DNA of 64,000 nt from Bisporella sp. PMI_857 (taxonomy: Eukaryota; Ascomycota; Leotiomycetes; Helotiales; Helotiaceae). The notes below the pieces were generated by a model that made no database searches, had not been told where the DNA came from, and was given only the letters and a program-made list of their open reading frames with translations. Below are positions 1 to 11,633 of the stretch, one piece after another. The stretch lies in NCBI GenBank assembly GCA_021307315.1, contig JAJSPD010000124.1:1-64000 (forward strand), written 5' to 3'. Numbering within the stretch: position 1 is the first letter of the stretch; each line of letters starts with the position of its first letter. Both the position numbers and the translations under genes were made by a program.

Positions 1-2
1 TT

Positions 3-182
3 TATGTTCAAGTTTATTTTATACTAGATTTTTAATTTTAAACGTTTTGAATTAGTAGTTATAAAAATATTAAAAAATAAAAGCTATATGAAAGCTAAAA
101 ATTAAAATTTATTAAAATTTTTATAACTACTAATTTAAATTGTTTAAAATTAAAAATCTAATATTAAAATAAACTTGAATAT
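3..182. repeat. AT-rich foldback repeat (inverted arms)
   Basis: Positions 3-75 are the imperfect reverse complement of about 108-182, giving two arms of roughly 73 bp around a short centre. The region is almost pure A/T. This resembles a small foldback element or MITE worn down by mutation. No coding potential is visible and no target-site duplication could be fixed. Confidence 0.6.
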
Positions 183-288
183 AAAGTATTAAATTTTTAT
201 AAGTTTATTTCTTATAATTAAAAAATTGAAGTCTTGGCTACAAAAGTGGCACTAACGAATTTTGTATGTAAAAGCGCCAAGAAAAATA

Positions 289-322
289 TTTACATTCGCT
301 TGTGATTTACATTCGCTTGTGA
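289..322. repeat. 17-bp tandem duplication
   Basis: The 17-mer TTTACATTCGCTTGTGA occurs twice back to back with no mismatch. It lies in the otherwise empty stretch (183-635) upstream of the 2EXR gene. No other element was recognised there. Confidence 0.8.
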
Positions 323-635
323 ACTACGTTATAGCTAAAAGTTGTTTTAATGCTTAAGTTTTAATTTCCAATAAGTGCTATTAAGTTTACAAGAATTTTT
401 GTAAAGATATTAACAATTACTTTTATTTTGTCAACATTGATTGTTTTTTGAGTGTGCACCCTGAGAAATCAGGTTTTGGAAAGTTACATAGGATATGGTA
501 ATACTCGATTATAGATCACGTGTTTAATAACCACTTCCATCTAGCAGGCATCTGCTTCTACTTAAACTCCATATTTCCCCCAAATATGACAAGCACATAC
601 AGATCACCCTCCCCTTCTCTGTAAAGAAACAGGAG

Positions 636-1406
636 ATGGCAAGTTCATCCACAGCAAACCCTCAACTCACGTTCCACTGCTTTCCGTTCCTTCCGTTCGA
701 ACTCAAATCCGAGGTCTTCCATTGCGCAATCCTTCCTCTTTCCGCACCACGAATCATTCGAGTTCAGTCTCAAATCGACTCTTTGGCACCATTTCATTCC
801 CATAAATCTGGTTCACGTTGTCGCTTTTCTACACGATCACGGTTCGTTCGCTTCTTTGATAATGGACCACCTCCCCCAGACGCTATCGCACTGCTGTGGG
901 CTTGTCGAGAATCAAGGGCAATCGCTAAAGAATATTTCGACTTTACCATGACAGATATTCCTCAACAAATATCATCAGATGTCATTGCCAGGCGGATGAC
1001 TATGAACCACTCACAGCTCAGAAATCCCGGGATTCTGTTTCAGCCGAACAGCGATGTCATCTATATGAGTGCAAGCAACTTTACTCGGGTCCTCATCCAT
1101 GCTACATCCATCGAGTTAAATATGTCGAATATTAAGATAGTGCGCATGGACCATTACCTCTTCAGGCACTACCTGATTTCCAAGCAGCTCTTTGAGGGAT
1201 GGGGCAAAGAAGAACCACCCTTCCTTGCCGGATTGAAGAAACTCATTGTCGTCGGGCATCTTGATGAATTCCTTGATGGTCAAGAACACTCTGCAAGGAA
1301 AAAGCATCCTTACATGTACAAAAATAGATGCAAAGAGATTGTCGAAGCCCGGCTGAAGGGTTACAATGTTCATAACGTCGTGGTGGAGGTCGATATTATC
1401 GGTTAA
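636..1406 (+). CDS. 2EXR domain-containing protein, C-terminus altered by a MITE
   Basis: Single-exon 256-residue protein. The N-terminal stretch FPFLPFELKSEVF followed by PRIIRV, and later LLWACRESRAIAKEYF (about residues 90-105), is the usual signature of the fungal 2EXR family. This family is large in Leotiomycetes and related fungi and has no firm biochemical role. The start is the first ATG after a stop-rich leader. The TAA at 1404-1406 is inside the left terminal repeat of the inserted element at 1400-1971. If the element and one target duplication are removed, the frame runs on to TGA at 1997-1999 and the end becomes DIIIPPTEA instead of DIIG. So the present protein is about five residues shorter with a replaced tail. 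Function is unknown; the domain call is fairly secure. Confidence 0.8.
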   Translation: MASSSTANPQLTFHCFPFLPFELKSEVFHCAILPLSAPRIIRVQSQIDSLAPFHSHKSGSRCRFSTRSRFVRFFDNGPPPPDAIALLWACRESRAIAKEYFDFTMTDIPQQISSDVIARRMTMNHSQLRNPGILFQPNSDVIYMSASNFTRVLIHATSIELNMSNIKIVRMDHYLFRHYLISKQLFEGWGKEEPPFLAGLKKLIVVGHLDEFLDGQEHSARKKHPYMYKNRCKEIVEARLKGYNVHNVVVEVDIIG

Positions 1407-1971
1407 TATCTCAAATACCATCAAAAAGTGCCGATATTTCTGAAATACCATCTTTTTTTACCTATATTCGGCTATACCACTTTTATAGTATACAAGATAT
1501 CTTTCAACATACGCTGTACATAAAATATATGCTTAAGTCAATGGACTTTTATTGCTGTAAATCTTCAACTACTGAAGTACTACTCTACTTGTAGCAACGC
1601 CGCGTGCCTAATACGTGGTTGCTAGTAAGTAAAATGTAGTAAATTTTTCATGATTGTTGCTACTACTACAAAGCGTTCTTTATATGCTACGAGTATGTTA
1701 CGTGACCGAATCTTTTATTCACTCCTTTATTGACTCAGGAATTAATATACTAACAGTCAGGTGCGTTGGTTAGTTTTGGCTTAAAATAATAGTACTTCAG
1801 AAATATCTAAAATGCCATTATTTTTTTTAGTATATATCTAAAACACCATTATTTTTTGGCCTTTGTCTAATATACCATTGTTTTGAAAAAGTAGTATGGC
1901 TAGATAAAAGTCCAAAAAAAAGGTATTTCAGAAATATCGGCACTTTTTGATGGTATTTGAGATATTAACCG
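1400..1971. mobile_element. 572-bp non-autonomous DNA transposon (MITE), perfect 50-bp TIRs, TATTAT target duplication
   Basis: Positions 1400-1449 and 1922-1971 are exact reverse complements over 50 bp, beginning CGGTTAATATCTC. They are flanked by the same hexamer TATTAT at 1394-1399 and 1972-1977, a likely target-site duplication. The interior has no transposase and contains several imperfect copies of a motif like AAATACCAT next to T runs. The perfect arms suggest recent movement and no RIP. The superfamily is not assigned, because a 6-bp duplication with this terminus does not match a family I can name with confidence. The left arm supplies the stop codon of the upstream 2EXR gene. Confidence 0.85.
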
Positions 1972-1977
1972 TATTAT

Positions 1978-4875
1978 TATACCACCAACAGAAGCATGAG
2001 CGTGTAATTTGCAAACTTTCGAGAGCGAAAGTACGGTAAATATGCTTCAAGATTTCGATTTCGATTTCGATTCTGTTTTGACATTCCCTCACAACTAAAG
2101 TCTGTCTGTGCACCGCCAACCACAATAGCTTTAGTTCTTTCAACGATGAGATTGGAAATTAGCTTATATCGAAATGTTTTTATCATTACTGAACTTTTCA
2201 TATATCAGACTTCTCATAAATATATATACTCCTCATCGTTCATCAAGAGTCTCACTTTCCGCTGCAATCCATGCCTCATCCCACCTTTTCAGCCACTCTA
2301 ACATAGCAGACTTCTCTATCTCCAATCCAAGTGGTACCTTCTCAAAGTTGCGCTCATTTGTAGTGTATTTATGCAAGCGGTAGTCTCGTAAGCTCTGTTG
2401 CATCAATCGAGGTACTTCAGAGTTTGAGGTTGAGAAAGCACCATGAGCTTTACACGCTGTAGCGGATATTATTGGCGAGCTACCATAATAATACATAGGT
2501 CAGATATATGAAGATATAAATGCGATGGCAAGTCAACTTGGGGCTAGCTGGGATTGTTACCTGGCGAGTGTGTGAGAGATGCTTGATGTTGATACTGATG
2601 CTATTTTGATGCATCCATTGAGTCTTCTGAGGTAGAAGATATCCTACACATGCTTATCATAGAAAGTTGAAGCAGGCCTGTATGAGGATGCTCTGAGATT
2701 TAGCCACAGCCGACAAGGCGCATCCCCAAGCTGAGCAAGCCCACATATTTATAATACCTAAGTCTCACGATGTGCAACTTTATGGAGTCCTACTACGTCG
2801 ATCCAGCCAGCAGATCGGAATTCCACTCCGATGTACTGATTGGATGGAATTCTTCCCCTTGTTTAGAAGACACTTGTCCTTATAGCGGCTTTCTCATCAA
2901 GTAGTAGTACAAACCATCTTTACAAGCTCGTTCACACCTGCGCTCTGCAGTACAACTTAAAGTTATGCGCGATCTTTTTAGCGAACCAAGGCCATTTTTG
3001 ATACAAGGGACAGTCTAGAATCAACTCATCTCCATTTCCCCAAGGACCCGAACGAACCCCCCCCCCCCCCTCTTTTATCAACTCTCAAACTTTCATATTG
3101 CCGTAATTGAACAGGTCAACAGTTGTCACGTCGGGAACCTGCTTTCAAGTCAAATCCTCGTGAAACGCCAACTAGGCCAAAACCTTGGCATGAGGCGTAT
3201 CGTGCCATATCATACCTAAGAAGTAGGCCTGCCAAATTTAATATATCTCAAATAGATCAAATCAAAGCCACTTTTCATCTGTTCAATCTTGCAAAAATGC
3301 ACTTATAAGCCTTCATTCAGTCAGGGTTACCACTGCCTTATCGGCAGATGTGTCAAGTATAACATGCTCATACTTTCACTGTTGGACAAATATAACACGC
3401 CTCTAGAATATTTACTTACCAGAGCTGGCGGTCAACCAGTTGCTCAAGTCCCCTGTGGATTAATATATCTGTATGAAATTCTCCAAAAGAATATAACGGA
3501 ATAAATGAAGCAGACTTCGATAAAAACTGCCGACCAAACTCTTTGCACCTAGTTACCAACCAGTAGCGAAGTGAAACCACATGGAAAATCGACTTACTTT
3601 GCATCAAGCACTGTATTGCGCCAACCACTGGAGCAACATGGCATTTCCCCTTTATTCTATAGTTTCTTAGCACTTCTCTTGGATAATGGATCTGCAGGCC
3701 TTTTCTGCAATTGTTCGAATGCTCGTAGAACAAACATCTTGGTTTAGGCACTTCTGGGGCTTCACTATATTGTTGTTCTTTCGAAACGGGTTCCGTGCTA
3801 CTCTACTATCACTTCTCAATTTTTGCACTATTCGCGCAAGTTACACGGCTCCGCTGCTGTGTTCTATCCAGTATTCGGGAATTTGAGGACGTCGCCGTTT
3901 CCATTCAACACTCAAATCAACCATCTTCCGGTGCAGAGAATTTTCAAGCAGGAACCCGCAACTGGGACTCAGTTGAAGGAAGAGATGAAGCGCGTCACAT
4001 AATCACATGTACCCAAATGACACGTCGGCAGCTACCAGCTGACTCTAAGGACTACATGATAGCGAAGCATTACGCATAACCCTTGCTATGACGATAATGC
4101 TAAACACCTATTCTCTTGGACTACCATGGTACACTTTTTTTTATACCTCGTCTTGCTAAATTCTTTAGCACTGGAAAGATTACGGATAAGGAATAGTCAA
4201 AATGTCTCCTGTCTCACCAAAACGCCGTGTTACGCAAGATCGCAAGAATGGAGGATCTTGAGTGGCCTGTCAGTCCCACCGATGTTCAACGAATGCCCCA
4301 GAATGTCAGCTCCGCTGCCTGCAGCTGTATTTCCCCAGTGGATCTTAAGGAAAGCCGCACGCCTATTCGAAATTTAATTATTCACGATAACTGCGTGGCT
4401 AGTGGGAAAGTTACATGAAGGCTACTTAGAAGACCTCTTATACGAGAATGCACGCTGTGGAACCAGCAGAAAGTTAACATGCACAGACCTTGCTGACTTT
4501 TCCCTAACACTATCGAATCTAAGGTTTGAATGACCATAGGACGCGTTTCAACATAGTTTTAATCCCAATGATTGTATAAGCTAGCAAGAAAATTTGTTTC
4601 GGAGCTCATGGCCACTTTCGTCGCTTAAGCCCCTGAATCCACAATTCAGTAACTAGCCCAAGCCCTTCACAACTCCAACCCGTATATCTTCAAGGAGATT
4701 TTAAAGAACATAACCTTACTCTTCAGCGGCGACATGAAATAGAAGTTAGGGAAGCATAGTATCATTGGGCCGAGATGTTTGAACATAACACGTGCTTTTT
4801 CGTTAAAAATCCTGTACTCTCGAACAAACTCAATGCCAAATCCTACAGAGCAAAGAAATGGTGCCACGAAATAGA
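1978..4875. other. Long stretch without a supportable gene
   Basis: About 2.9 kb between the MITE and the NmrA-like gene. Short open frames exist on both strands, but none has a recognisable domain or joins into a convincing multi-exon model. The most protein-like is on the minus strand at 2233-2496 (87 residues, with LEWLKRWDEAWIAAESETLD near its end). It could be the tail of a decayed gene. A run of 14 C lies at 3057-3070. Confidence 0.5.
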
Positions 4876-5945
4876 TCACAAATATCCACTCCAATCGATC
4901 TTCCGGTAGGCTGCTTCAATACCCACCCATTTCTCGCCGTCGAGCCCCAGATCACTCTTAGTCAAAACATTCTCCCCCTTCCACGCGCCGTCTCGTATTT
5001 CACCCCACCAAACCATCATCCCGCCCATTTCCTTTCCCCAGTTAGGATACAAGGCATCAAGCTCCTCCAGGTTCTTGATCTCGATAAAACGGGTCGCCTT
5101 CCCGGTCGCCTTCCCCCACGTCTCGAGCAGCCCGCCGACGGTGGTTTCTTCTACACTCGCTAGTACGGTCTTCCCGTGCGTGGTCTCCGAGTGGGCCAGG
5201 ATGGCGTTCGTGAAAATCCCGAGGTTGGAGCTGATGTCGCCGATGCTTAATATCGGGGTTGACGCAGGGGAGGGCGAGAGCTGCACGTATTTCCCAGCGG
5301 GCTTGGAGAGGAACGGCGTGAATATCCCGTACGTATAGTTCGAGACGAACCAGGTTATCCAGAGGAACGTCGTTTTCGCCGCAAGCTCTGGGATGCTCTT
5401 GATGTACTTGTCAACGGCGTTCTTGGCCACGAAGTGCGGAATCGCGTACTTCCCGTTTGAAAGCGCCGCTATGTCCGGTAGCGTTGACCAGATGTAGTGC
5501 TTCAGTGTTGGGGTTCTGGATGCTGCCCGTGCAAGGTTCTGGCCCTGGTTCTCCTCGATCTGCAGAGCGTGAGCTGGCCCGCCCGCCGTGAAAGGACGGA
5601 AGAAGTCTGTCAGCGCGAATATGGCCGCCGACTCCTGTGATTCCAAATCAGCGGAGCTCGATTGCAATGTAGCTCTTGCTTTGATGGCAATACTTGGAGA
5701 GACATCAAAACAAGGAATTGACTTACTTTAAACGCTTCAACCAAAGACGCTTCGTCGTCAAGGTCGGCATACACGATCTCTACACCCTTCTCCTTGAGAG
5801 CTTGGGCTTTGGGCATGCTCGTGGCACGATTTAATGAAAAAAGCACTGCGCGCACCTGATAGATGCCGGACGAAACAGCCGCCGAGAGGACCGCCGAGCC
5901 TTGCGTTCCTGTAGCGCCTACGACTGTGAAGATCGGTTTGGCCAT
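4876..5945 (-). CDS. NmrA-like / NAD(P)-binding Rossmann-fold protein
   Basis: Two exons, complement(join(4876..5634,5727..5945)), 325 residues. The 92-bp intron has a GTAAGT donor and CAG acceptor and joins LVEAFK to ESAAIFALTDFF in frame, which is the expected family sequence. The nucleotide-binding loop GATGTQG sits at residues 10-16, followed by VRAVLF and YADLDDEASL. NmrA-like proteins are short-chain-dehydrogenase relatives. Some act as redox-sensing repressors, as in nitrogen control, and others are reductases. Which applies here cannot be told from sequence alone. Length is normal and the start gives the Rossmann strand at the very N-terminus, as usual. The upstream EFR3 gene lies on the same strand about 900 bp away and is not obviously linked. 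Confidence 0.9.
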
Positions 5946-6842
5946 CTCGGATTATGGGTTCGATATCCTGAAAAACTTTTCCGAGGCTAAACTTTTGAGC
6001 TTTCACCAACCAGTTATTGATAATGAGGATCCTGGAACCCAAGAGACACTTCGACTTTATATATGCCTTTGCATAACATAAGGGGAGTTGATAGAGTTTG
6101 ATTTGTCAGCGTGCTAGACGAGGCCGCGGAGAATTATATATATATATATATATATATATACCCAGATTCCGCACCCACAAGCTAGTTTCGGCCTTGAAAT
6201 GATGTGTAAGCTGTAGGTTGCCCGGCTGGCCGATTTTCTCGATTGGGACATTGGTCGAGGCAATGACGATATATAATAATGTATTCGTGGAGCTGAATTT
6301 GGGTTTGTGTTACAAAGGAATATTTAGAGTTCGAGAGGGGTTGATGAGGGGTTGCTCCCAGACTTCAAGGATGACCGTGTCTCGCCACGGATCTCCATCT
6401 CCGAAATGGAAATTTGCGAAGAACCATACATGTAAGTCCTGATAATGAAATGCTGCTGCATATATTCTGGCAAGCTGCGAAAGATAGAAACCAACAGACT
6501 CTGGGCCCGAATATGGGATATCATGCACGAAAATTTTGTAAACTTTCAACGGAAGATATCCCTGATGATCCCTGGCAACTACCGACCGAAGGTTAAAGCG
6601 TTAATAACGTCAGTAATTGGCCACACTTGCGTCATGCAATTATTAATCTTGTTGCAGAGGTTAGATGTAATCGAGTCTTCGATCCCATTAAGTCCAGGCT
6701 AGAGCCTTTCTTTCCGTTTCCACTAAGAAATCAAGACTAGTATCAAAACGCTAAGTTACTCTCACCCTAACGCCCATCTATACTATTAGTACAAAAGTAT
6801 AAAAGCCATCATAACAGTTGATGTACATCTTTCCCCCTATTT
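5946..6842. other. Intergenic region with (TA)13 microsatellite at 6135-6160
   Basis: This is the promoter side of the NmrA-like gene and the 3' side of EFR3. The only structure seen is a 26-bp TA run at 6135-6160. Overlapping short open frames at 6218-6702 have no recognisable content. Confidence 0.6.
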
Positions 6843-9800
6843 TCAATACGGCGGTTTCACGGTGCTGTCTTTCCCTTCCCCATTATCAATACCTTTTAAA
6901 AGACTCTCCAGGTCTACAACGGGTTCATCCTCCCCAAATATCGAGGCTGCAGGCTCTATCCTCTTCGTTGTACCGGCCCGCTTCACACTTCTGCTCTTTC
7001 TTAGAGGCGTGATGCCAACACCAGCTGGGATGGGCGGCACCGGAGGGACGCCTTCCACTCCATTTGCACCGGGTGCCTCAGGGGTCGTAAGGACGGGATG
7101 AGACGTTAGTGGTCGTGCACGACCGTCAGGTGATGCTCTGTCTTGAGACTTGGATCTCGAGCGAGAGCGTGGCTCACGCAGAGAAGCGGAACGCTCCATA
7201 GGCGGAACATTCTGTTGGTGGTCTGGATTGAAGGAGACGTCTGAAGCAGTAAAATCATCGTTGTAGCTGACCATGCTATCGCTGCTTGCATCGCTCTGTG
7301 CCACTCCTCCGGCCCTTGTGGTAGGCCGGCCTGGCTGTTGGCCAGAGAGTATTCGTTTCAGTGCATCTACTCTGGTGACAGACCCTCTGCTAGATTCACT
7401 TGGTGGCGATGGTGAGTTGCCACTTTGCTTTCTAATTTTCTGTATGGCGCCCAACCCGCCCACAAGTCCATATGTAGAGTTTGCCTTACTCTTTTGGGAA
7501 TGCGCTTTGTGACTATGTTGGTGGCCATGCGGCGATGCTGTTCCGCTGTTCGTGCCTCCCGTATTAAGATTTCCATTAACAGCAAGGAAGTTCCTTCCTC
7601 CTGTATTTGTACCGGAGCGAGAGCCATTTAAAGAACCAGATTTACTGCCCTCTCGTGCTATGGCTATTGCGCTCTCGCGGGTCCACTCTGCCATCATTTC
7701 TTCCTTGATAGCCTCGGGTATCATATGATCTTCCCCTAAGTTCGCAACTGCGGCGGTGAGGATAGGCTGTGTTGGTCCTCGTCCTGGAGAAGTGGGTGCG
7801 CTTGGTGGGACCATGTGGCTCTCTGCGTAAGAGAGCGAGATGAGCTTGACCATCTGGAAACGATCGTCAAATGGAAGCAGAGACTCTGTTTCAAGTTCCT
7901 CCCGTGGAAGAGATTGATGCGAGGTTGGTGAGCCTAGAGATAAATCAGCAGGGATATAAATATTTTGGGGTCTAGCTTCATACCTGGGGTGCCGATGTTG
8001 GCTAATGAAATTGGAGGCAAAGTTATACGATCAACCCAAAACTGCTTCTTTCGTCGGCGATTAATCTCTGTCTCGATCGCTTGTCCAACGGGTGATGATT
8101 CAAAGTCAAACTTCTCGCTGACTGCCCTAAAATATCCGTGGCATAAACTTCCTAATCGAATCTTTGCCACGGGTGTTTCCGCTTCCAAAATATCCTCCTG
8201 CAAGCGGAAAACCATCGGCAGGCCGTTCTTCACAGCATTGACTCCCAGCTTTTGGACAAGACTTGTAAGCAGTAGGTGAAGCAAGACTATATCGGCTTCA
8301 CTTTCGACATATTGAAGTGCATTCTCGTATACAGCAAGATGGAACAGCTCAAGGAATGTAGTTCGGCCATGTTTGTGGGACTTGTCCTTCTGAGATGCAT
8401 TTGATACTGCACGTTTCGTAAGATTTGTTGTTGAATCGTCACGTGTTGTTCTCGTTAGACCTTTCGCTCGTCCTTTGTCTTCAAATATACGAAGATCGGA
8501 CCGTGTGACTTCCCTATCTAGCCATGTCAGAAGCGCATCTGCATATGCCTTTCTAACGTTTCCGACAGAATCTCGCAGCAGCCATTGGGTACCCTCCCAT
8601 ATACGGACGGGAACTCGATTCCGGGCTAGACTCCCGCCAGTCATATGCTTCCGATGGCTTGCTACAAGTAATATGGCCTTCACGGCCAGCAGGGCGTTCA
8701 CCTGTAAATGACATGGTTAGGCCATAAAATCAGAATGTATCAAAAAATTCATACCTTAGCAGTGTCAAACGAAAAGAACCCATCTGTGTTCGGATCTTCG
8801 GTTAAATCACCCACAGCGGTAACAGCAGCAGAAGCGGCAATAGGATCCTCTATAGCTGCAGCTGTGTTTGGCACACCTGAAAGGGGTGGTGGTTTCAACC
8901 TTGCAAGAATAGCAGAAACCATATCAGAGATTTGATCAGCATAATAAACGTGGGTTGCCAGACTTCCGATACAGTTCTGGAGTTGCGCCAACAACGCAAT
9001 CCGAATACTAGTAGGCACAGTTGCAGCCTCAGCCTGACCAGCCTCTGTATTGGTCGACAGAGGTACTTCGGCGCCGTCGATTGACTAAAGTATTATTATG
9101 TTAAGGACTTAATCCGTACAAGCAGCATAGCCAGACACTCAAAAGAGTTTTAATTGAATAATGTACATACCTTGCCTGCTCCGTTGGCTTGTTGGGGATG
9201 TGGTGCTGCTCCGTCCAGTTGAAGAAGTCTTAGAATGTGCTGTATCAGACCAAGTAATACATCCATCACGCTGAGTCCAATTAAGTTGATATCCGACTTC
9301 AACAGCGAGTCCACCATAGTGGCCAAGATGAGCTGTTGTTGCAAATTGTCATCTGCCAAGGCGCCTCGGACGAGGACTTCCATTGTTGTTACAAGTATAA
9401 CGTAGCGATCCTGAACCGGGGTCCACCGGGCGATCATTTCAAAGACCCTGGTCGCCCATCCCGCACTGTGTGGAGAACTGCTATCTGCAAGAACCTGCCA
9501 AAGGACTAGGTCAGTTTGTTTCCTGGAAAATCAACTGAGAAGCGAGACTTGGTATAGAGTGCGACAGAGCAGGAGTGACGATTCTATTGTAATCTCGTGC
9601 AGCTTCACCCAGCAGGAATCGGCCCAGTACAGAAGGGAAACTTTTCTACTCACCTGTTCCTCCTGTGCAATACGATCTGCTATGAATTGTAAGGTTGCTT
9701 GTGTGGCTCCAAAGATTTGTACTCTAGACATCGTTAGTACTTGTCAATGATCGGTTGGTTCGAAATCTTACCGATTGTTAGCAAGGAAGATATGCTTCAA

Positions 9801-10813
9801 GCATTGAATTGCATTAACTCCAATGTCTTCTTCTGCGAGTTTGTCCGCATCGGCTGTGGTTTGGGAGAGCGCCAGAGGATTATCCGCGGTCTCTGTAGTC
9901 TTGACAGTGGCATTGCTGGTACGCCTGCGGAGTAAAGTCTCAGATTTGACTTTCTCCTCCAGATCAGCTTTATGTTGAAGAAGATCCAGAAAATCGCCAT
10001 TATCCGTCCATAAATTCTCGAGCAGAATAGGGACAATAACGTGCACTTGTCGTCCGGCCGGGGAAGCGAGTGCTTCCGAAGAGGCAACGCTCTTGATAGC
10101 TTCTAGTCCTGCACTTCTCCACCGCATTGCGACCTATAGCCGATGTTAGCTTGTCCTTTGCCTCACCAATTCCCAGAATCCGCCCCGTTCCGCTTGCCTA
10201 TTCTTGAAGTAATTTCAACATACCGGTGCACTGATTGGTACTTTCGAAGTTGGCGCGCGCGTTGACGCAAAAGAGGCGTAGATTCGAACAACCTCTTCAT
10301 ACTGCCGTAGGTATTCTTGGTCCGCAGAAAGCGATGCTCCATCATGATGTACACAAAATGCATCGAATAATGCTGTGGAGGACTCGACCATTGTAATATC
10401 ATTCGACCGAAGAATAATTGCAAGGATCTTGAGGATATATTCGGCATATAGGGGAAGATCTCGCGGCGCCTTCTCGATCAAGGCAGTGAGTATTTGCAGC
10501 GTCACCTGCACATTTCTAGTTGCACAAGTTAGCCATACGTAGCATTTTCAGCAACTGCGTATTTCCATGCAGCCAGCAGCTTGACATACCCTATCCGTGC
10601 GCGCCATACATCCCCCGCCGTCTTCTTCTCCAAGAATGCGCCGACCTTTTGAACCTTGCTCCGCCGAGTTGTCGCATAGTACAAGAGGTAACTGAGCTCG
10701 CTGGAGTTGGGTTTCACGTCAACGGCCCCCTTGGTAGTCCTCGGATAGCACTTTAATACTAGTATTTGATGCTTCGGGCGACATTTTTGCCGAGTTGCAC
10801 GTATAGCTTGCAT
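6843..10813 (-). CDS. EFR3: EFR3, plasma-membrane scaffold of the PI4-kinase complex
   Basis: Eight exons: complement(join(6843..7933,7984..8701,8755..9084,9171..9494,9654..9723,9772..10133,10224..10515,10590..10813)), 1136 residues. All junctions keep frame with GT-AG introns of about 50-160 bp. EFR3 anchors the Ypp1/TTC7-Stt4 phosphatidylinositol 4-kinase complex to the plasma membrane. The N-terminus has the family pattern, with basic residues and KCYPRTTKGAVDVKPN then LSYLLYYATTRRSKVQKVG. It is followed by a long helical-repeat (ARM/HEAT-like) body to about residue 750. The C-terminal third is Ser/Pro/Gly-rich and probably disordered, with LGGLGAIQKIRKQ and RSRSRSKSQDR near its centre. 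The length fits filamentous-fungal EFR3. The start ATG at 10813 places the conserved Cys/basic segment at residues 9-25. Identification is from recognised family sequence, not a database search. Confidence 0.92.
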
Positions 10814-11633
10814 TTTCTCTCTTCCACCTCACGTCCGCGTCCATACAATGTCCCGAAGGCAGCGAGCGAAGTGTCCACTTTGCGGTGCCACGGTTGCAAA
10901 TGCAAATGTCAGGACCTCGCTGGTGCTGAGTCGGCGGGACGGGATATATGGCTTCAGTGGAAGAGAAGGGGGACAATACGTTGACTAAAAGATGGTTGAG
11001 AGACAATCATGAGGTTGATGTCAGCGTCTTCTTTCGTTGGTCTTGGCCAAATTGGGCTGGTGTATAATAATATTGTGCAGTGGGCAATCTTGATCCGCAT
11101 CTGACAGGGCAGGACAAGGTTATGGGGCCACGGTGGAGATTATTTGGGTGTCCAGAACATGGTCAGCCACCAATGGCACGCGGCGCAAAGGCACGGAAAC
11201 CTGGAACCGGCACGGCACGGTGAATATTTGTTCCGGGCACAAAAAACATTATCATTACGTAATCTATCTCCAGTACAATGATGCCATCACGCAGCTCACG
11301 TGTGTCAATTCGACAGCCAGTCTACGCTATTTTGCTGGGATGAGTATACAAGACCAATACTTTACATTCACCAACATATTTCTATCTGTTTGGCTACAGT
11401 AGGTACTCGTGATTCTATTTACCATGGTCACAATTTTTGGAGTACTTACCAGGATGCGTATACGCACTGTGGACGGAATGTAAACTGGATCACCAGCTAT
11501 ATCAAGGTTTATCCATAAGATTGTCGTGAGATTTTTAGGTAATTTATTGATACTAACTAGGAAACTGATAACTTGTACTTGGGGGCCAAATGTGAAATAC
11601 GCAAACCCCATCATGGTGTAGATACCTGCTGGA
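10814..11633. other. Intergenic region, no gene seen
   Basis: This is the upstream region of EFR3 and the 3' side of the O-methyltransferase pseudogene. Short open frames on both strands have no recognisable domain. Confidence 0.5.

Noticed and set aside
2233..2496. Minus-strand 87-residue open frame with a Trp-rich tail
   Set aside because: It looks somewhat protein-like, but no family was recognised and no upstream exon or start could be built.
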